Part shown: positions 61,485 through 64,000 of the stretch, one piece after another
Position numbering within the stretch: the first letter of the stretch is position 1
How the letters are laid out: every line of letters begins with the position of its first letter
From: Lachnospiraceae bacterium
GTDB taxonomy: Bacteria; Bacillota; Clostridia; Lachnospirales; Lachnospiraceae
Length of the DNA stretch: 64,000 nucleotides
Assembly (NCBI GenBank): GCA_022652545.1
Contig: JALCRM010000002.1
Location: 310,001-374,000 of the forward strand
Direction of reading: 5' to 3'
Made by a program: the position numbers and the translations under genes
Notes under the pieces: model-generated
Database searches by the model: none
What the model was told of the DNA's origin: nothing
What the model saw: the letters and a program-made list of their open reading frames with translations, nothing else

Positions 61485-61907
61485 GGCTTATTACTGTCTG
61501 CAATGGCCTGCGGAGCATTCGGCGGCCTGATGATCATCTCCCAGGCTTCGCAGATATCCCAGAGAATGATGTCATTTTCGCGGGAAACGGCAGCTTTGAC
61601 TGTATCGGTCATTGCCCTTTGCAATACGGCCGGAAGACTGGCATCCGGAAGCATTTCAGACAGGATCGGAAGCACGGCCATGCTGAAGATCACCTTTATC
61701 GGGTCCTTTGCCGGCAGTCTGCTCCTGTTCCTCGGAAACGCTGCCCATGTCCCCGCTTACTATGCGGGGCTGGCACTTATCGGATTCTGTTTTGGCGGGA
61801 TCATGGGTATATATCCGGCTTTCACAGCAGAGGTGTTCGGAAGCAGAAACAACAGTGTCAACTATGGGATCATGTTTATAGGCTTTGCCGCGCCATTTGA
61901 ACTATAG
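61485..61907 (+). pseudogene. Fragment of an oxalate/formate antiporter-type (OFA) MFS transporter
   Basis: About 140 residues matching the second half of an OFA-type MFS transporter, with GRLASGSISDRIG (the helix 8-9 loop motif), LALIGFCFGGIMGIYPAFTAE and NSVNYGIMFIGFAA. Normal members have about 400 residues: helices 1-6 and 11-12 are missing here. The homology begins within three bases of the hflC stop, before the first ATG at 61503, and breaks off at GFAA where three foreign residues and a stop follow. It is therefore a remnant truncated at both ends, not a gene. Confidence 0.85.
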
Positions 61908-62363
61908 AAATCGCGAAATTTTCTTGTAAACAAATTTTACAAACGGGCCAACATAAAAGGTCTGTATGCACAAGGCAAACGGAAAATTGAAAATTACGCG
62001 TTTGCACCAGAGCAGACCGAGATCAGTTGTAAATCCATTATGAAGAAGGTTTATCAGGAAGGTCATGATTGGCGCCATGATCATGACATTCCCTGCTGCA
62101 TTGATGACAGGGATAAAAAATGATGAAGGCCCTTTGACGACGGAAAGATAGTTCTTTACAAGTCTGTCCGCATTCTTTCGTGCAATATAGCGCTGGACCA
62201 GAAATGCGATGCATACTTCCGGCCACATTTCCCGGAGCGCATCAAGAAATAAGCCATACGACAGTCCCTGATCGATTGCTTTATTAAAGAAGGTCATCCA
62301 ATAGACCATACAAATGACCATTATAATAGAAAAAATGAAGTCCTGAAATTTTGTTTTCGGCAT
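61902..62363 (-). CDS. DUF2798 family membrane protein
   Basis: A 153-residue membrane protein with about four hydrophobic helices and DUF2798-like patterns (FIFSIIMVICMVYWMTFFN, then PVINAAGNVMIMAPIMTFLI). Function unknown. It is the last gene of a minus-strand operon, 13 bases after the ferredoxin gene, and its end overlaps the MFS remnant by six bases. Its lower G+C matches the neighbouring redox genes rather than hflKC. Confidence 0.75.
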   Translation of the reverse strand: MPKTKFQDFIFSIIMVICMVYWMTFFNKAIDQGLSYGLFLDALREMWPEVCIAFLVQRYIARKNADRLVKNYLSVVKGPSSFFIPVINAAGNVMIMAPIMTFLINLLHNGFTTDLGLLWCKRVIFNFPFALCIQTFYVGPFVKFVYKKISRFL

Positions 62364-62376
62364 TTGAATGTCTTTC

Positions 62377-62598
62377 TCAGCGCGTGGAAGTTATGGCATA
62401 ACTGGTTGATTCATCCGAAAAACCAAGGGAATGACCAAGACAGTGAAGATAGCATTGACCGCAGCTTTGACAGTTTTCAGGGTAGGCTATTATTGATTTC
62501 TTTTTAATGTAATCAAAGCGGAACACATCCATCGGGCAGATATTCCAGCAGTTTTCACAGCCGATGCATTTTGTGATATCGATTCTTCTCACACTCAT
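62377..62598 (-). CDS. Two-cluster 4Fe-4S ferredoxin
   Basis: A 73-residue ferredoxin with two cysteine motifs, CIGCENCWNICP and CQSCGQCYLHC, each able to bind a 4Fe-4S cluster. Its ATG overlaps the flavoprotein stop by four bases, so it is the dedicated electron partner, like the beta subunit of AprAB-type enzymes. The start is fixed by this overlap. The tail after the second cluster is short and variable. Confidence 0.92.
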   Translation of the reverse strand: MSVRRIDITKCIGCENCWNICPMDVFRFDYIKKKSIIAYPENCQSCGQCYLHCLGHSLGFSDESTSYAITSTR

Positions 62599-64000
62599 TG
62601 TTTTACAGTCTCCTCTGTATGAAAAGCCTCAGATGGATTCCAGCCCGAAGATGGGATGGAGGGGTCATTTTCCAAGTGCATTGCCTCGTTTTCTCCGGGA
62701 AAACGAAAAGTACGATAACGTTTTGAATAAGGAAGCGTCGTATCGCCTTTCCACTCATCTTTTAATTCCACTCGCTGAAATTGCATTTTATTGTCTTTTC
62801 TGACAATTGTGAGGTAGCAAAGATATTCATCATTTCTAAATGGATAATCCGCGCGATAATGATATCCACGGCTTTCTTTGCGCTCCAGGCTGGCTCGCAG
62901 CTTCATTTCAGCACAAAGCACCTTATGCTTCATTTCATGGCATAGACGGAGATCATGCGGAGATCTTGCAATGAGTTTCGGAACAATTTCATCTCGGAAT
63001 TGTTCAATCAGTGAAAGAGTACTCGTCAGGGAGCGTTCGGTCTTCACGATTGTCACCCAGTAAGGTGCCATAATTGCCTGCAGCTGATCTCTTGCCAGAT
63101 TTGGGTCAAAACCGTACTGCAACTTTGTGGGAGCGTAGATTTCATCTTTTATCTCTTCAAGAAGCCGGTCATTCGCTGTCGGAAGAGAAACGTCCGAAAC
63201 AGAAGCTCCGGCGGCCTTACCAGCCAGGTAACCCTGTACGGAACAGAAATTCGAGGTGAATCCGGTAGCTGCAAGATAAGAGCCTCCGGAGACACAGGAT
63301 CCATTGCATCCGTCACCGGCAACCCAAAGGCCACCTAAACCGGTTTTGCCTTCCAGATCATCTATACCGCACCAAATGCCGCTTCCGAGATGAAGCTGCA
63401 TACCGACGGCTGCTCCATAAATATTTCCTTTCGGAAGATCACTGGTCCATTTTCCGCGTCTGGGATCCGACGGATCTTTTGAGACACTGCTTCCTCGTCC
63501 TGATGCGGGCTGGACATCTGTCCGGGTATATGCGCCAACCCCTCGTGTCGCTGATTCAATGCGAGGCAGAATCAGATTTTTTGCTTCCGCCTGGGCACGA
63601 GGCAGAAGCCTTTCATTAGTGATATCGCCCCCGCACAGCCAGATATTTTCCAGATAAGTCCAACTGTTGCAGGAAAGAACATTTCCAGGGGCGAATGAAG
63701 TACAGAAATGAAAATCATCGAATTCTTTTCCTACGATAGGAAGGCCATGGCGGTAGCCAAGCCAGTCACTGTCAAAAGAATCGCAGCCCGTTGGAAATCC
63801 GGAGGGTTTAAATGATCCGCCTCCCATGCAGAGAACGGTTGCCTTAGCATGAAAAGTCATCATTGCTGCGGAGGGTACGTGAAAACCAACAGCGCCAATG
63901 ATGCGGTCATCCTGTTCAATCAGATCGCAGATCATGGTTCGTGTTACGTAGGGAATCTTATATCGATCCAGGGTTTCCACCCATTTTGTTCTGCGGTCAT
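62595..64000 (-). CDS. FAD-dependent fumarate-reductase/AprA-like flavoprotein, N-terminus outside window
   Basis: At least 467 residues; the frame is open to the window edge, and the missing part should contain the FAD dinucleotide-binding GxGxxG. Visible parts are a flavin-domain segment AKATVLCMGGGSF, the substrate-domain region with GWKPSGFPTGCDSF-type glycines near the N-terminal side, GLWVAGDGCNGSCVSGGSYL near FAD, and the C-terminal helical domain with the family string RKESRGYHYRADYPFRND. This fits succinate dehydrogenase/fumarate reductase/adenylylsulfate reductase flavoproteins. With a ferredoxin partner it resembles AprA, but sulfate metabolism genes are absent. Probably a reductase for an unknown electron acceptor. 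Confidence 0.85.
   Translation of the reverse strand, partial: DRRTKWVETLDRYKIPYVTRTMICDLIEQDDRIIGAVGFHVPSAAMMTFHAKATVLCMGGGSFKPSGFPTGCDSFDSDWLGYRHGLPIVGKEFDDFHFCTSFAPGNVLSCNSWTYLENIWLCGGDITNERLLPRAQAEAKNLILPRIESATRGVGAYTRTDVQPASGRGSSVSKDPSDPRRGKWTSDLPKGNIYGAAVGMQLHLGSGIWCGIDDLEGKTGLGGLWVAGDGCNGSCVSGGSYLAATGFTSNFCSVQGYLAGKAAGASVSDVSLPTANDRLLEEIKDEIYAPTKLQYGFDPNLARDQLQAIMAPYWVTIVKTERSLTSTLSLIEQFRDEIVPKLIARSPHDLRLCHEMKHKVLCAEMKLRASLERKESRGYHYRADYPFRNDEYLCYLTIVRKDNKMQFQRVELKDEWKGDTTLPYSKRYRTFRFPGENEAMHLENDPSIPSSGWNPSEAFHTEETVKQ

Noticed and set aside
61503-61907. Small functional MFS-like protein
   Set aside because: The homology starts before the first ATG and lacks most helices of the fold, so it is a remnant.
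1-64000. tRNA, rRNA, insertion sequence, prophage or replication origin
   Set aside because: No cloverleaf, rRNA-like stretch, transposase, integrase, phage structural gene or DnaA-box cluster was recognised by eye; a tRNAscan/Rfam run would be needed to exclude small RNAs.

Overview
The window reads as a chromosomal segment of a fairly high-G+C anaerobic Firmicute, most likely a Lachnospiraceae-type clostridium from a gut or rumen setting. The grounds are family-level recognition and were not searched: strong GGAGG-type ribosome binding sites, monoderm lipoproteins with Ala/Ser/Thr-rich spacers, YesM/YesN-type two-component genes, a PPi-type phosphofructokinase, DUF4364, DUF4860, the scaffold/GGGtGRT pair, and no outer-membrane genes. 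No rRNA, tRNA, CRISPR array, integrase or transposase was seen.

Layout. 1-5.8 kb: a 5'-truncated RsiV-like lipoprotein, then an LRR / vWA-metallopeptidase-like / MoxR AAA+ module. 5.8-6.2 kb: a noncoding stretch with a long imperfect hairpin and a 52-bp dispersed repeat. 6.2-13.6 kb: an MFS transporter divergent from an AraC regulator, then tex, a BirA-controlled bioY operon, and an RsmF-like rRNA methyltransferase. 13.8-17.8 kb (minus strand): a partial type IV pilus/type II secretion-like cluster and a transglutaminase-like lipoprotein. 18-21.4 kb: PPi-phosphofructokinase, then a TetR gene with a double palindromic operator followed by a CMD-cupin fusion and a flavodoxin. 21.5-24 kb: a secreted DUF5722 protein and an 850-bp repeat-rich gap. 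24-30.4 kb: LacI regulator, glycogen phosphorylase, GH3 beta-glucosidase, DUF4364. 30.4-42.1 kb: MntP, YitT, M20 peptidase, C39-like protein, a complete oligopeptide ABC operon, a CDF transporter, a NUDIX hydrolase and a secreted HExxH protein.

42.2-52 kb is a sugar-sensing and uptake region. On the minus strand a membrane-anchored sugar-binding protein, a YesM-type kinase and a YesN-type regulator form one operon. Divergently lie a XylF-like lipoprotein and a ChvE/MmsA/MmsB-type importer, with an inverted repeat in front of the importer. 52-56.4 kb holds a MacAB-like adaptor, ATPase and permease. 56.5-58.3 kb is the Fe-S scaffold / GGGtGRT pair, followed by a CPBP protease and hflK-hflC.

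From about 61.5 kb the DNA changes character. A fragment of an oxalate/formate-type MFS transporter abuts hflC, and beyond it lies a lower-G+C minus-strand operon: a fumarate-reductase/AprA-like flavoprotein (cut by the window end), a two-cluster ferredoxin and a DUF2798 membrane protein. This looks like a recombination junction with acquired redox genes. The items most worth follow-up are the LRR-vWA-MoxR module, the dispersed repeat and hairpin elements, the tandem duplication that supplies the bioY -35 box, and the flavoprotein/ferredoxin operon.
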